The notes: generated by a model not told the origin, from the letters alone. Positions 7,903 to 16,190 are shown, numbered from the stretch's first letter. The stretch is 39,523 nt of DNA from an uncultured Prevotellaceae bacterium (GCA_900316475.1 ONDA01000031.1:1-39523), one strand, 5' to 3'. Made by a program: numbers and translations.

Positions 7903-9231
7903 GTGGACTATTTTCAACAATTATTCAGTGAAGTCTATTGGCTGACACCTTCAACAGGTGCTGTTTTCGCTGGTATTCTTGCGTGTCTTCTATTAGTAGT
8001 CTCGGGGTTCGCCTCAGGATCGGAGATAGCTTTCTTTTCGCTCTCGCCCACCGACCTGAACGACATAGAAGAAAGCAATGAGGACTGTGACAGGAAGATT
8101 ATGGAGCTTCGTGACGACTCTGAGCGACTGCTGGCTACCATCCTCATTACCAATAATTTGGTCAACGTGACCATCATCATGCTGTGCAACTATTTCTTTG
8201 CACACGTCATCGACTTTGGCGGAGCCGTTTGGCTGCAGTTCCTGGTCATCACAGTGCTGCTGACCTTTCTGCTGCTGCTCTTCGGAGAGATTATTCCGAA
8301 GATTTATTGTGGACAGCATGCGCTGGCCGTCTGCCGCAGCTTTGCTGGTGCTATAATGATGTTGCGCCGTCTGCTATATCCCTTGGCCACCGTTCTGATC
8401 CGTTCAGGAATCCTGGCCGAAAAGGTGGTGCAGAAGGAAAACCACGTGTTGAGCGTCGACGACCTGGAGCAGGCTTTAGAACTGACGGACAAGACGGAGT
8501 TGAAGGAGGAGCAGAATATGCTTGAGGGCATTGTACGCTTCGGCGACGAGACAGCGAAGGAGATTATGACCAGTCGTCAGGATGTGGTGGCACTCGACTT
8601 CAGTTCCTCATTTCCTGACGTCATCAAAAGTATTGTCGAGAACAACTATTCGCGCATTCCTGTCTATCAGAAATCTATTGACAACGTTCGCGGTATTCTC
8701 TATATCAAGGATCTGTTACCACATTTAGGTAAGCCAGCCACATTCCGTTGGCAGTCGCTGATACGTCCGTCCTATTTCGTTCCAGAGACGAAGAAGATTG
8801 ACGACCTGTTGCGCGAGTTCCAGGCCAACAAGGTGCATATTGCCATTGTCGTCGACGAATTTGGTGGTACCAGCGGTATCGTCACGATGGAGGATATTTT
8901 AGAAGAGATTGTCGGCGAGATTAATGATGAGTACGACGAGGAGGAGCGCAATTTCGTGCGTATCAACTCTAACACCTATGTCTTTGAAGGCAAGACGCTG
9001 CTCAGTGATTTCTATAAAGTTCTGAAACTCGACGACGACATCTTCAAGGATGTTGAGGGCGATGCTGACACGTTGGCCGGTCTCCTTTTAGAGCTGAAGG
9101 GCGATTTCCCCACAGTTCATGAGAAGCTGGACTATCAGCAGTTCACTTTTGAGATTATGGAACTCGATGAGCGTCGTATTTCAAAGGTGAAGGTCATTGT
9201 TCACGAGCCTCTTACGGATACAGTTCAGTAA
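7903..9231 (+). CDS. gldE: GldE-type transporter-like membrane protein (CNNM + CBS + CorC)
   Basis: This 442-residue protein has an N-terminal DUF21/CNNM transmembrane domain (helices near 18-38, 85-105 and 110-135, motif SGSEIAFFSLSPTDL), a CBS pair (about 200-330, YSRIPVYQKSIDNVRGILYIKDLL and IVVDEFGGTSGIVTMEDILEEIVGEI) and a CorC/HlyC C-terminal domain. The start is GTG (7903). The family includes magnesium and cobalt transporters. In Bacteroidota GldE is linked genetically to GldD and gliding or type IX secretion. The gene after it would normally be gldD, but here an unrelated minus-strand peptidase gene follows 1 bp from the stop. Magnesium-type transport is therefore as plausible as a gliding role in this presumably non-gliding organism. 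Confidence 0.9.
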   Translation: MDYFQQLFSEVYWLTPSTGAVFAGILACLLLVVSGFASGSEIAFFSLSPTDLNDIEESNEDCDRKIMELRDDSERLLATILITNNLVNVTIIMLCNYFFAHVIDFGGAVWLQFLVITVLLTFLLLLFGEIIPKIYCGQHALAVCRSFAGAIMMLRRLLYPLATVLIRSGILAEKVVQKENHVLSVDDLEQALELTDKTELKEEQNMLEGIVRFGDETAKEIMTSRQDVVALDFSSSFPDVIKSIVENNYSRIPVYQKSIDNVRGILYIKDLLPHLGKPATFRWQSLIRPSYFVPETKKIDDLLREFQANKVHIAIVVDEFGGTSGIVTMEDILEEIVGEINDEYDEEERNFVRINSNTYVFEGKTLLSDFYKVLKLDDDIFKDVEGDADTLAGLLLELKGDFPTVHEKLDYQQFTFEIMELDERRISKVKVIVHEPLTDTVQ

Positions 9232-9232
9232 T

Positions 9233-10531
9233 TTACTCGTCCCAGCCAAAGCGGCTCCAGTCCATCACTTTGTTCCACCCGTAGATTTGTGAAGCGTAGT
9301 TGTAGTCGTATGGACTTGCGTAATAAGTCTCGGTATTTCTTGGTATGAACATACTGACGCATCCATTCTGCGTGCAGTCGCTCTTAAAAGTATTAAACGA
9401 TAACTCCAGATAAGTGTAGGCTGTCATCCATTTTTGCGACTGGCGGAAATAGGGCACGGCCCGTCTGTAAGTCTGGTCCCATCTGTCAAATACGTCGGCG
9501 GGTGCATAAGTCTTGACAAAAGCCCTCATGTCGTACATGATTGGAGCATCCTCGTAGAAATAGAATGTGATGCTGTCTTTTGCCAGGTTCGGAAATTCTG
9601 GATAGGTAGGGTAGGGCTCTTTGAAGTGTGTCAGCACGTCACGGGTAGCAAGTGCCAGTTCTTCCATATACTGAGTCTCGATGACTGCCAGCGGTACACT
9701 GTTTCCCTTCAAATCTGGTCTGTTCTTGTAGGACTCGGCGTAGTAGTCGTAATAGGTATCGATGATGCCCCGGTACAGTTCGCTGCCTTGCTTGAATAAG
9801 TGTGGAAGGATGCGTCTGTAAGGAGCACCATTTCCGGGAATTTCTGCCGGTGAGCCGATGAGGAAGTTTGCTATGTTACGCAGCTCATATCCAACCTCGG
9901 CACTCATCATATTACAGCAGTCAAAGAAAAGGAATTCAAATTGAGGAAATCCTTTCATAAGGTTGGCTATTTGCTTGATGTTGAGCCAATAGCTGCCTTC
10001 TGTTACAGTCATGTCTTCCCCAGTGTCGATGCCGTAGGCGCGGTGCTGCCTCGATTGGCTTCCAATGGTGTCGGTCTCCACTAACCATCCCTTGGCGTGG
10101 CCCCAGAAAACCATTCCATAGCTGTCGGCAGGCGCTTTGTCCATCACCCATTGCAGTATCTGCTTGAAATAGGTGGGGTCTGAGGCATAGAAATCTTTGT
10201 CGAACTTATGCAGTTCGTAGATTTTCCCCCCGTGAACCTCAATAATATAAGGATTGGAGGCCTGTTGGCTGTTGGTGTTCAGACTGTCGACAAACACTAG
10301 CAGGCGCTGCTTGTCGCCTAATTGGCTCGAACCTTCTATCAACTCTGTGAGATCGTTGTTCAGAAACCTTGTGCCACTGGTTATAGTCAGGTTGTTCTCG
10401 CCAGACATATAGACCAGTACGGTACGTTCAGCGTGTGCTGCCGGTGTGTATTCGTGCTGTGGCTCGTCGTCGTTGCTGCACGATGTCAGACCGGCGGTCA
10501 GCAACAGTAATGCCATGATTATTTTTCGCAT
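9233..10531 (-). CDS. Clostripain-family (C11) cysteine peptidase lipoprotein
   Basis: This 432-residue lipoprotein has a lipobox ending at Cys18 (AGLTSC). The peptidase C11 fold is recognised from the core strand RTVLVYMSGENNL (about 37), the catalytic His145 in VFWGHAKGW and the catalytic Cys in FFDCCNMM (205/206; position 206 aligns with the usual D-x-C). A downstream IGSPAEIPGNGAPY motif is also typical. C11 enzymes are calcium-stimulated, Arg/Lys-specific endopeptidases that often self-activate. A surface or periplasmic role in peptide digestion is inferred. It has its own TATCTTTG promoter and is divergent from the GH25 gene. Its stop is 1 bp from that of gldE, with no space for a separate terminator. 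Confidence 0.9.
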   Translation of the reverse strand: MRKIIMALLLLTAGLTSCSNDDEPQHEYTPAAHAERTVLVYMSGENNLTITSGTRFLNNDLTELIEGSSQLGDKQRLLVFVDSLNTNSQQASNPYIIEVHGGKIYELHKFDKDFYASDPTYFKQILQWVMDKAPADSYGMVFWGHAKGWLVETDTIGSQSRQHRAYGIDTGEDMTVTEGSYWLNIKQIANLMKGFPQFEFLFFDCCNMMSAEVGYELRNIANFLIGSPAEIPGNGAPYRRILPHLFKQGSELYRGIIDTYYDYYAESYKNRPDLKGNSVPLAVIETQYMEELALATRDVLTHFKEPYPTYPEFPNLAKDSITFYFYEDAPIMYDMRAFVKTYAPADVFDRWDQTYRRAVPYFRQSQKWMTAYTYLELSFNTFKSDCTQNGCVSMFIPRNTETYYASPYDYNYASQIYGWNKVMDWSRFGWDE

Positions 10532-10547
10532 AAGTCAAATTTTTGTG

Positions 10548-10555
10548 CAAAGATA
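10548..10555 (-). promoter_or_regulatory. -7 box for the C11 peptidase gene
   Basis: On the minus strand TATCTTTG (followed by GCAC) lies 17 bp before the start codon of the C11 peptidase gene, giving a very short leader. The match to TAnnTTTG is exact. Confidence 0.7.
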
Positions 10556-10600
10556 ACTAATTATTGCGAATAATGAATTATAAATTATGAATAATTTAGT

Positions 10601-10608
10601 ATCTTTGC
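10601..10608 (+). promoter_or_regulatory. -7 box for the GH25 gene
   Basis: TATCTTTG followed by GCACC lies 19 bp before the ATG at 10628. It faces away from the C11 promoter about 50 bp to the left, so both promoters share one AT-rich spacer. Confidence 0.72.
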
Positions 10609-10627
10609 ACCTCAAAAAATAAAAACG

Positions 10628-11461
10628 ATGAAAAAATACATCTATATTTTCCTTCTTTTGTTCGTCGGTTTTGCCTTGAGCGGCGAACTGACGGCCAAGA
10701 CCAAGAAACGCCGGGCGAAGGCGCGCGTACACCAAGTTGCCAAGCGAAATACTGTCCGAAGACCAGCTGTCAAGGCAGTCCCCAAGCCAGTAGAGCCCGT
10801 CTACGATGCCGACGGCGACGAGGTGAATCCCTACCTGATGTGCGAGGACACCTGCGACCACGTTCATGGCATCGACCTGAGCCACTATCAGGGACAAGTG
10901 TTCTGGGAAACCGTCGGTGAGAATACCAAGATGGCCTACGTCTACCTGAAGGCGACGGAAGGCGGCGACCGCATCGACTCCTACTTTGAGCGTAACATTG
11001 ACCTGGCTCACCGCTACGGTCTGAAGGTGGGCAGCTACCACTTCTTCCGTCCCAAGACCGACCTTGAGCGCCAGATGCGCAACTTCATGACCCAGTGCCT
11101 GCCAGGTGAACAGGACCTCATACCGATGCTTGACGTTGAGACGACGGGCAACCTGCCCGTAGAGGAGTTCCGCGACTCGCTGATGAAGTTCCTCTGGCTG
11201 ATGGAGAGTACTTATCGCCAGAAGCCGTTGGTCTACACCTTCCGCAACTTCTACAACAAGCACCTACAGGGCGGACTGCTTGATGACTATCCGCTGATGA
11301 TAGCGATGTATACTGACGAAGAGCCTGTCCTTGCCGACGGTCGCGACATCACGATGTGGCAATATACGGGCAAGGGGCGTATCGTAGGTGTCAACGGCTA
11401 TGTTGACAAGTCGCGTTTCATGGGACGTCATGGCCTGCGTGAAATCCGTTTCCGGCATTGA
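10628..11461 (+). CDS. GH25 lysozyme-like muramidase, exported
   Basis: This 277-residue protein starts with a signal peptide (MKKYIYIFLLLFVGFALSG), followed by a strongly basic stretch (KTKKRRAKARVHQVAKR, about 24-40) and a Pro/Val linker. The GH25 domain spans about 78-270: HGIDLSHYQG (Asp83), YVYLKATEG, GSYHFFRPKTD, the catalytic pair in MLDVETT (Asp169, Glu171), and WQYTGKGRIVGVNGYVDKS near the end. GH25 enzymes cut the N-acetylmuramic acid to GlcNAc bond of peptidoglycan. The basic stretch before the domain may bind anionic polymers. A 32-bp AT-rich gap separates it from the zinc-ribbon gene, so they may share a transcript. A second GH25 protein with a different N-terminus lies 3 kb away. 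Confidence 0.92.
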   Translation: MKKYIYIFLLLFVGFALSGELTAKTKKRRAKARVHQVAKRNTVRRPAVKAVPKPVEPVYDADGDEVNPYLMCEDTCDHVHGIDLSHYQGQVFWETVGENTKMAYVYLKATEGGDRIDSYFERNIDLAHRYGLKVGSYHFFRPKTDLERQMRNFMTQCLPGEQDLIPMLDVETTGNLPVEEFRDSLMKFLWLMESTYRQKPLVYTFRNFYNKHLQGGLLDDYPLMIAMYTDEEPVLADGRDITMWQYTGKGRIVGVNGYVDKSRFMGRHGLREIRFRH

Positions 11462-11493
11462 TGAATTGTAAATTGTAAATTTTGAATTGAAAT

Positions 11494-12480
11494 ATGTTAA
11501 TTACATGTCCTGAATGTGGTCATCAAGTTAGTGACCAAGCCAAAACTTGTCCCTCATGTGGCATTGAAATTGCAGGCAAGGTAAATAGCCGCCCGCAGCG
11601 TAAGCACCGAACAGCTATTACCGTGCTCATCGTTTCTTTTATCGTCGCCCTGATTGTCGTCCTCCTGTGCCTCTATTTTGTGAGAAATCAGGAACAGCAG
11701 AACGAGAAGCGTGCCTATGAGAACGCCATGAAGAGCAGTGAGCCACAGATACTCGAGAACTATCTTAACATTTACGCGGAAGCCCCCGCCTGTCATCGCG
11801 ACTCCATCCGCAGCCACCTTGAAGCCCTGCAGAGAGCTGATAGCGACTGGGCTGATGCTCTGGTGAGCAATACCTCCTACGCCTTCGAGCGATTCTTGAA
11901 ACTCCACCCGCAGAGTATCCATAGTGTGGAGGCAGATATCAAGATAGACTCCCTCGACTGGGTTGCTGCCCTCAATGAGAATACCATTGACGCCTTTCAA
12001 GCCTACCTTAATCGTCATAATGACGGATCTTATTATGACGAGGCACGCGCTAAGCTCGAGCAGTTGGAGAGTCAGAAGCTGTCGCCCGACGAACGCCAGA
12101 TGGTCATCCAGACCTGTACTGCCTATTTTAACGCCCTTGCCCAGATGGACGAAGCGGCACTGTCGGCCACCCTTGCCCCCGTCATGACCTCTTTCCTCCA
12201 TCGAGCCAACGCTACGAAGGACGACGTCATCCAGTATATGCAGAAACTTCATGAGCCAAACATCAATAGTATGGAGTTCACCCCAAATGGCGACTGGAAT
12301 GTCGAAAAGCTTGTGCTTTCCGAAGGCCATATTCTCTTCAAAACCACGTTTACCGTCGCCCAGAACATAGAGCGCAGCGACGAAAGCCGTGAGAACAGCG
12401 CTGTTTACAAAGTAACTGCCGTTGTTAACCCCGACCACCTCATCACCGAACTCAATATGAAGCGTAGCGTGCAGCCCTAA
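11494..12480 (+). CDS. Zinc-ribbon, single-pass membrane protein of unknown function
   Basis: This 328-residue protein begins with a double-knuckle zinc ribbon (Cys5, Cys8, Cys19, Cys22 in CPECGHQVSDQAKTCPSCG), then a basic segment and one transmembrane helix (about 41-63, ITVLIVSFIVALIVVLLCLYF). The ribbon is thus in the cytoplasm and the remaining ~260 residues outside. The outer part has three helical hairpin-like repeats (SEPQILENYLNIYAEAP, TSYAFERFLKLHPQS, TIDAFQAYLNRHNDGS) that look like degenerate tetratricopeptide units. A DUF4878-like cone domain at the end (about 210-325) seems possible. The architecture suggests sensing or scaffolding in the envelope, but no function is known to me. 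Confidence 0.8.
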   Translation: MLITCPECGHQVSDQAKTCPSCGIEIAGKVNSRPQRKHRTAITVLIVSFIVALIVVLLCLYFVRNQEQQNEKRAYENAMKSSEPQILENYLNIYAEAPACHRDSIRSHLEALQRADSDWADALVSNTSYAFERFLKLHPQSIHSVEADIKIDSLDWVAALNENTIDAFQAYLNRHNDGSYYDEARAKLEQLESQKLSPDERQMVIQTCTAYFNALAQMDEAALSATLAPVMTSFLHRANATKDDVIQYMQKLHEPNINSMEFTPNGDWNVEKLVLSEGHILFKTTFTVAQNIERSDESRENSAVYKVTAVVNPDHLITELNMKRSVQP

Positions 12481-12544
12481 GTACAAAAAGTTGTTGTATG
12501 CAAAAGAAAATACGTTCGAAGTTTCTATTTTGATATTTTTTTAT

Positions 12545-12552
12545 TACCTTTG
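12545..12552 (+). promoter_or_regulatory. -7 box for the zinc metallopeptidase gene
   Basis: TACCTTTG (followed by GCAAAC) lies 37 bp before the ATG at 12590. The frame is open upstream to 12491, but the box falls inside that extension, which favours the downstream start. Confidence 0.75.
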
Positions 12553-12589
12553 CAAACAAAATATATATCAATTAGACAATTTTGAAACT

Positions 12590-13468
12590 ATGAAACTGAC
12601 AGGAAGAAGAGAAAGCTCGAACGTGGAAGACCGCCGCGGTATGAGCGGAGGGGCCAAGCTGGGTCTCGGAGGCGGTTTGGGTGGTATCATCATCATTGCC
12701 CTGATGACCTTTATGCAGGGTGGCAACTTGGGCGATGTCGTTCAGAATGTGGTGCAGCAGCAGATGCAAGCCCCAACGGAGACCGTCGGTGAGGAGAACT
12801 TCACCGAGGAGGAGCAGCAGTTGGCTACCGAGTGTAAGCAGATTCTGGCTTCGACGGAGGAAGTGTGGACGAAGGTGTTTCAGGAGAATGGCTGGGGCGA
12901 GTATCAGTATCCCACGCTCGTGCTGTTTACCAATCAGGTGAACTCTGCTTGCGGTTCTGCTACGGCAGCCGTTGGCCCATTCTATTGTTCGGGCGACCAG
13001 AAACTGTATGTCGACCTCTCGTTCTTTACGCAGATGAAGCGACAGTTAGGCGTCGAGGGTAACACCTTTGCCTACGCCTACGTTATCGCCCACGAGATAG
13101 GCCACCACGTAGAATACCTGACGGGTACCCTCAACAAGGCCCATGCCGCCATGAACCAGACAGACAAGGTGACGGCTAACCAGCTGAGCGTGCGCTTGGA
13201 GTTGCTCGCCGACTATTATGCCGGTGTATGGGCGCACTACGAGGACGCCATGAACCACTCGATGGAGTATGGTGACTTGGAGAAGGGCTTGGAACTGGCT
13301 AAGGCCATCGGTGACGACTGGTTGCAGAAGAAAGCCCAAGGGCGTGCTACGCCGGAGTCGTTCACCCACGGTACCAGCGACCAGCGTAAGCGCTGGCTGC
13401 GTCGTGGCTTCGAGACGGGTGATATGCGTACGTCGACTTTCAACGTGCAGAATTACAACGACTTGTAA
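12590..13468 (+). CDS. Neutral zinc metallopeptidase (YpfJ family)
   Basis: 292 residues from the chosen ATG. The N-terminus (MKLTGRRESSNVEDRRG) is the usual start of this family. A glycine-rich stretch and one transmembrane helix follow (about 24-43, GGLGGIIIIALMTFM). The catalytic domain (about 70-290) contains HEIGHH (His168, Glu169, His172), with ELLADYYAGVWAHY downstream as the likely third-ligand region, and ends with GTSDQRKRWLRRGFETGD. The family is widespread but its substrates are unknown. It faces the extracytoplasmic side by the positive-inside rule. It converges on rlmH and shares a terminator with it. Confidence 0.92.
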   Translation: MKLTGRRESSNVEDRRGMSGGAKLGLGGGLGGIIIIALMTFMQGGNLGDVVQNVVQQQMQAPTETVGEENFTEEEQQLATECKQILASTEEVWTKVFQENGWGEYQYPTLVLFTNQVNSACGSATAAVGPFYCSGDQKLYVDLSFFTQMKRQLGVEGNTFAYAYVIAHEIGHHVEYLTGTLNKAHAAMNQTDKVTANQLSVRLELLADYYAGVWAHYEDAMNHSMEYGDLEKGLELAKAIGDDWLQKKAQGRATPESFTHGTSDQRKRWLRRGFETGDMRTSTFNVQNYNDL

Positions 13469-13487
13469 AGTTCAGAGAAGCAATAAG

Positions 13488-13525
13488 AAAGGTGAACCTT
13501 ATTCATGGTGATAAGGTTCACCTTT
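13488..13525. terminator. Bidirectional terminator encoded in the end of rlmH
   Basis: AAAGGTGAACCTTAT (13488-13502) and ATAAGGTTCACCTTT (13511-13525) form a perfect 15-bp stem with an 8-nt loop. The plus strand continues TTTATTATT, so it terminates the metallopeptidase transcript. The right arm and loop are the last codons of rlmH and the left arm includes its stop, so it may serve rlmH too (CTTATT follows on the minus strand). Confidence 0.85.
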
Positions 13526-13969
13526 TATTATTGTGCAGGCGCGATAGACTTGTTCGGTGAATACGAGCCGTATCATTTGGTGCGAGAACGTCATCCTTGA
13601 CAGTGACAGCTGTTCGTTAGCACGCGCGTAAACATCTTTGGAAAAGCCATACGGTCCACCGATGACAAACACCAGTCGGCGGGTCGTGTTTCGTTTCTGT
13701 TCCATCCATTGGGCAAACTCTATGCTGCGGAATTCATGCCCGTGCTCGTCAAGCAACACCATCGTGTCCGACGGCTGTAACAGGCGCAATATCAGCTCGC
13801 CCTCCATCACCTTCTGCTGTTCTTCCGTCAGATGCTTGGTGTTTTTCAGTTCGGGGATAGTCACTAACTCGAAGGGCATATAATGGCCGATGCGCTCCAC
13901 ATAGTCGGTGATGCCAGCCTGGAAGTGTTTGTTGGTGGTCTTTCCCACGAGTATCAGCAGTGTCTTCAT
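13499..13969 (-). CDS. rlmH: 23S rRNA pseudouridine-1915 N3-methyltransferase RlmH
   Basis: This 156-residue SPOUT methyltransferase transfers a methyl group from S-adenosylmethionine to pseudouridine 1915 in helix 69 of 23S rRNA. Family signatures are an N-terminal strand MKTLLILVGKT, LLDEHGHEFRSIEFAQWM, the AdoMet-binding knot FVIGGPYGFS, and the C-terminal LSLSRMTFSHQMIRLVFTEQVYRA followed by KGEPYHH. The length is standard. It is the last gene of a three-gene operon after the MORN-GH25 gene (10-bp gap). Its final codons form one arm of the shared terminator hairpin. Confidence 0.97.
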   Translation of the reverse strand: MKTLLILVGKTTNKHFQAGITDYVERIGHYMPFELVTIPELKNTKHLTEEQQKVMEGELILRLLQPSDTMVLLDEHGHEFRSIEFAQWMEQKRNTTRRLVFVIGGPYGFSKDVYARANEQLSLSRMTFSHQMIRLVFTEQVYRACTIIKGEPYHHE

Positions 13970-13979
13970 CGTTGATAGT

Positions 13980-15194
13980 CTATTTTAGAGTCATTTCCTC
14001 CAAGAAAGCCTCCCATTGTGTGTGGTAGCCGTTGAACACATTGATGTCCACCTCACCGTGGATGCCCCTGACGCGCCCGTTGGGAGAGAGCTGCCAGACA
14101 GCCAGTTTCACGTCGGGCTTGTATTCGCCGTAGCGAGCTATCCATACCTGGTAATCGCGTTTTAGGTCGGGCGCCTCTGGTAGGTAGCGGTTTACGAAAC
14201 TCTGGCTGACATACAGGATGGGCTTCACCTTGGTGCGTCGCTCCACAGCCTGCAGCCATTGACGTACATGCTTGAAAAGCACCTGTGGGCCGCCCATAGC
14301 AGCTATCTGACTGGGATAGGGTTCCAGATCGAGAACTGGCGGCAGGTCACCCTTTTTGAAGAGCGTGTTCATCAAGAAATGACTGGCCTGCGCGCTTCCT
14401 GACGTCTTGTACGAGAAGAAGTGGTAGGCACCAATGGGAATGCCCTGCTGCCGGGCTATCAGGTAGTCCTGTGCGTAGAACGGGTTGCGGATATTGGTGC
14501 TCTCTGTCGACTTGATGAATACAAACGATACCGGATAGTCTACCGTGCCCTTGGCGTTCTTCTGATTCTTGTTGCCTAAGTACGTTATACGAAGCTGGTT
14601 CCACAGGATGGGGTATTTCTTACGACCGTGACCGTGCTGGTAGCGCGAGATGTCGATGCCATAGATACGTTCGCCGGTATAGTGCATACGCTCGCCCAGA
14701 TAGCGGTCGCCGTTCCATTGTCCTACGCGCAGGTGTGTCGTCGGCGAAATGGCGAAGCCGAAGCCCTGTCGTCTGTCGTTCACCCACTGTCCTTCGTAGT
14801 AGGTGCCGTCCTGCGTCACACAGCAGCCGTGGCCATTGGCCATGTTGCCGCCGAAGTCGCCTGAATAGATTGCCGACGAGTCGAGACGTATGCCCGTTGT
14901 CAGCGTGTCTGCTTCGTAGTGTCCCACGATGATGCGATCGGTAGTGTCGCGCTCTATTCCCGTCCCTTGTCGGCTGATGCCTCGCCAGTGTCCGACGTTA
15001 AACAGCGTCAGTCGTTCCTGTGGCATTCTTGCCAAAAGCGTGTCGCCATACTGTGCGTAGTTGGCCACCATCTCGTAACCCTCGTCCTGTACGTTGTGGC
15101 GGTCGAAGTAGTATTTCAGCTCGTCGTCCACATGCGTACTCGCTCCCACGGCAATGGCAGTGATGGTAAGCGTGAATAACAAAACTTTCTTCAT
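13980..15194 (-). CDS. MORN-repeat protein fused to a GH25 lysozyme domain
   Basis: This exported 404-residue protein starts with a signal peptide (MKKVLLFTLTITAIAVGAST). Residues about 85-175 carry MORN-like beta hairpins (YSGDFGGNMANGHG, YYEGQWVNDRRQGFGF, VGQWNGDRYLGERMHYTGE). The C-terminus (about 177-395) is GH25: YGIDISRYQHGHG, FVFIKSTEST, GAYHFFSYKTSGS, the catalytic DLE (Asp289, Glu291 in PPVLDLEPYP), and AVWQLSPNGRVRGIHGEVDINVF. It should cleave peptidoglycan glycan strands. MORN repeats bind lipids or act as spacers in other proteins, so here they could place the enzyme at a membrane. It lies between the DUF4923 gene and rlmH on one minus-strand transcript. Confidence 0.9.
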   Translation of the reverse strand: MKKVLLFTLTITAIAVGASTHVDDELKYYFDRHNVQDEGYEMVANYAQYGDTLLARMPQERLTLFNVGHWRGISRQGTGIERDTTDRIIVGHYEADTLTTGIRLDSSAIYSGDFGGNMANGHGCCVTQDGTYYEGQWVNDRRQGFGFAISPTTHLRVGQWNGDRYLGERMHYTGERIYGIDISRYQHGHGRKKYPILWNQLRITYLGNKNQKNAKGTVDYPVSFVFIKSTESTNIRNPFYAQDYLIARQQGIPIGAYHFFSYKTSGSAQASHFLMNTLFKKGDLPPVLDLEPYPSQIAAMGGPQVLFKHVRQWLQAVERRTKVKPILYVSQSFVNRYLPEAPDLKRDYQVWIARYGEYKPDVKLAVWQLSPNGRVRGIHGEVDINVFNGYHTQWEAFLEEMTLK

Positions 15195-15235
15195 ACCGCG
15201 TACGAGCTTCCCCAGTCTTTTCTTGAGACCAATTT

Positions 15236-15859
15236 CTACTTCGTCAGTTCAAAGCCTACACGGGCGCCGTTGGCACTCTTGGCGAGCTTGCTGACAGCCA
15301 GGACAGCTGCGGCGTTGCCGACCTTGCCCTCCTTCTTGAGGAGGTTGGTCATCTGGGTGGCGTCAAACATCAGTCCCATTCCCTTTTCGGTCTTTGTGAC
15401 ATTGCCCTTAATGGTTTCAGCAGCCGTCTTGAGCGCTATCTCGCCGTTCTGTTGGTTATATGTGTAAGTTCCGCTGAAGGGAATGCCATTCACCTTTGCC
15501 GTAAACTTGTTACCAGCAAGGAATGAGAAAGAAGTGTTGCTACGATTGATGCCGATGTTGCTGTAGTTGCTTGCCAGCGACGAGGCTATGTTGTTGATGG
15601 TAGCAGAGCCTCCAGCCTTGGTCAGTGCCTGACTGGTCGTGAAAGCTGCACTTGGAGCGTTGTAGTTCCAGCTACCAAGTATGCCCGCCTGGTCATACGT
15701 TGTTCCACCTAATAATACCTGACCCAATACAGCGCCCAGCACACTGGTAAGCACGCCGGTGGTAGAATTGGTGTTAGACGTAGTTCCAAGTCCCGATGTT
15801 ATACAGCTCGACATCATGAGTGTCATAGCTGTGAAAAGTGTCAAAGTTGTTTTCTTCAT
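15236..15859 (-). CDS. DUF4923-family lipoprotein
   Basis: This 207-residue lipoprotein has its lipobox at Cys19 (LMMSSC). A Ser/Thr/Asn-rich, Gly-rich segment follows (about 20-60). The rest matches the DUF4923 type seen in Bacteroidales: GILGSWNYNAPSAAFTT, a central LASNYSNIGINRSNTSFSFL, GIPFSGTYTYNQQNGEIAL and a C-terminal ARVGFELTK. It is probably a periplasm-facing beta-sandwich/lipocalin-like protein of unknown function. It is first in an operon with the MORN-GH25 gene (41-bp gap) and rlmH, with its own promoter 28 bp upstream. Confidence 0.85.
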   Translation of the reverse strand: MKKTTLTLFTAMTLMMSSCITSGLGTTSNTNSTTGVLTSVLGAVLGQVLLGGTTYDQAGILGSWNYNAPSAAFTTSQALTKAGGSATINNIASSLASNYSNIGINRSNTSFSFLAGNKFTAKVNGIPFSGTYTYNQQNGEIALKTAAETIKGNVTKTEKGMGLMFDATQMTNLLKKEGKVGNAAAVLAVSKLAKSANGARVGFELTK

Positions 15860-15886
15860 AATGCTATAGTCTGTTTAAATGACGGG

Positions 15887-15894
15887 CAAAGATA
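15887..15894 (-). promoter_or_regulatory. -7 box for the DUF4923-GH25-rlmH operon
   Basis: TATCTTTG on the minus strand, followed by GCCCG, lies 28 bp before the DUF4923 start codon. Confidence 0.65.
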
Positions 15895-16062
15895 GTCAAA
15901 AGATTCGAGACCGACAAGTTTTTTCAGCGAAAACTTGTAATATGAGTATCATTTCTTTTGGAGACTGTGACACTTTCACAGATGAAAAACCAAGAAATGA
16001 GGGCCTATTATTAGGTAAAAATGATGTAAATAGCATTTTTTTTGAAAAAAGTTGCCGAAAAA

Positions 16063-16094
16063 TTTGGTTGATTGAAAAAAAGTCCGTACCTTTG
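16063..16094 (+). promoter_or_regulatory. Promoter of tRNA-Arg
   Basis: TTTG (16063-16066) and TACCTTTG (16087-16094) are separated by 20 bp. The -7 box is 22 bp upstream of the tRNA. Confidence 0.8.
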
Positions 16095-16116
16095 CACCCG
16101 CAAATAAGGAACGGAT

Positions 16117-16190
16117 GGTTCCGTAGCTCAACTGAATAGAGCATCTGACTACGGATCAGAAGGTTGTGGGTTTGAATCCCGCCGGAATCA
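16117..16190 (+). tRNA. tRNA-Arg (ACG)
   Basis: 74-nt cloverleaf: acceptor GGTTCCG/CGGAATC, D arm AGCTCAACTGAATAGAGC, anticodon loop CTACGGA with ACG (A34 read as inosine), T arm GTGGGTTTGAATCCCGC. CCA is not encoded. Confidence 0.95.

Noticed and set aside
12491-12589. N-terminal extension of the metallopeptidase
   Set aside because: The promoter box TACCTTTG lies inside it and the family starts at the ATG at 12590.
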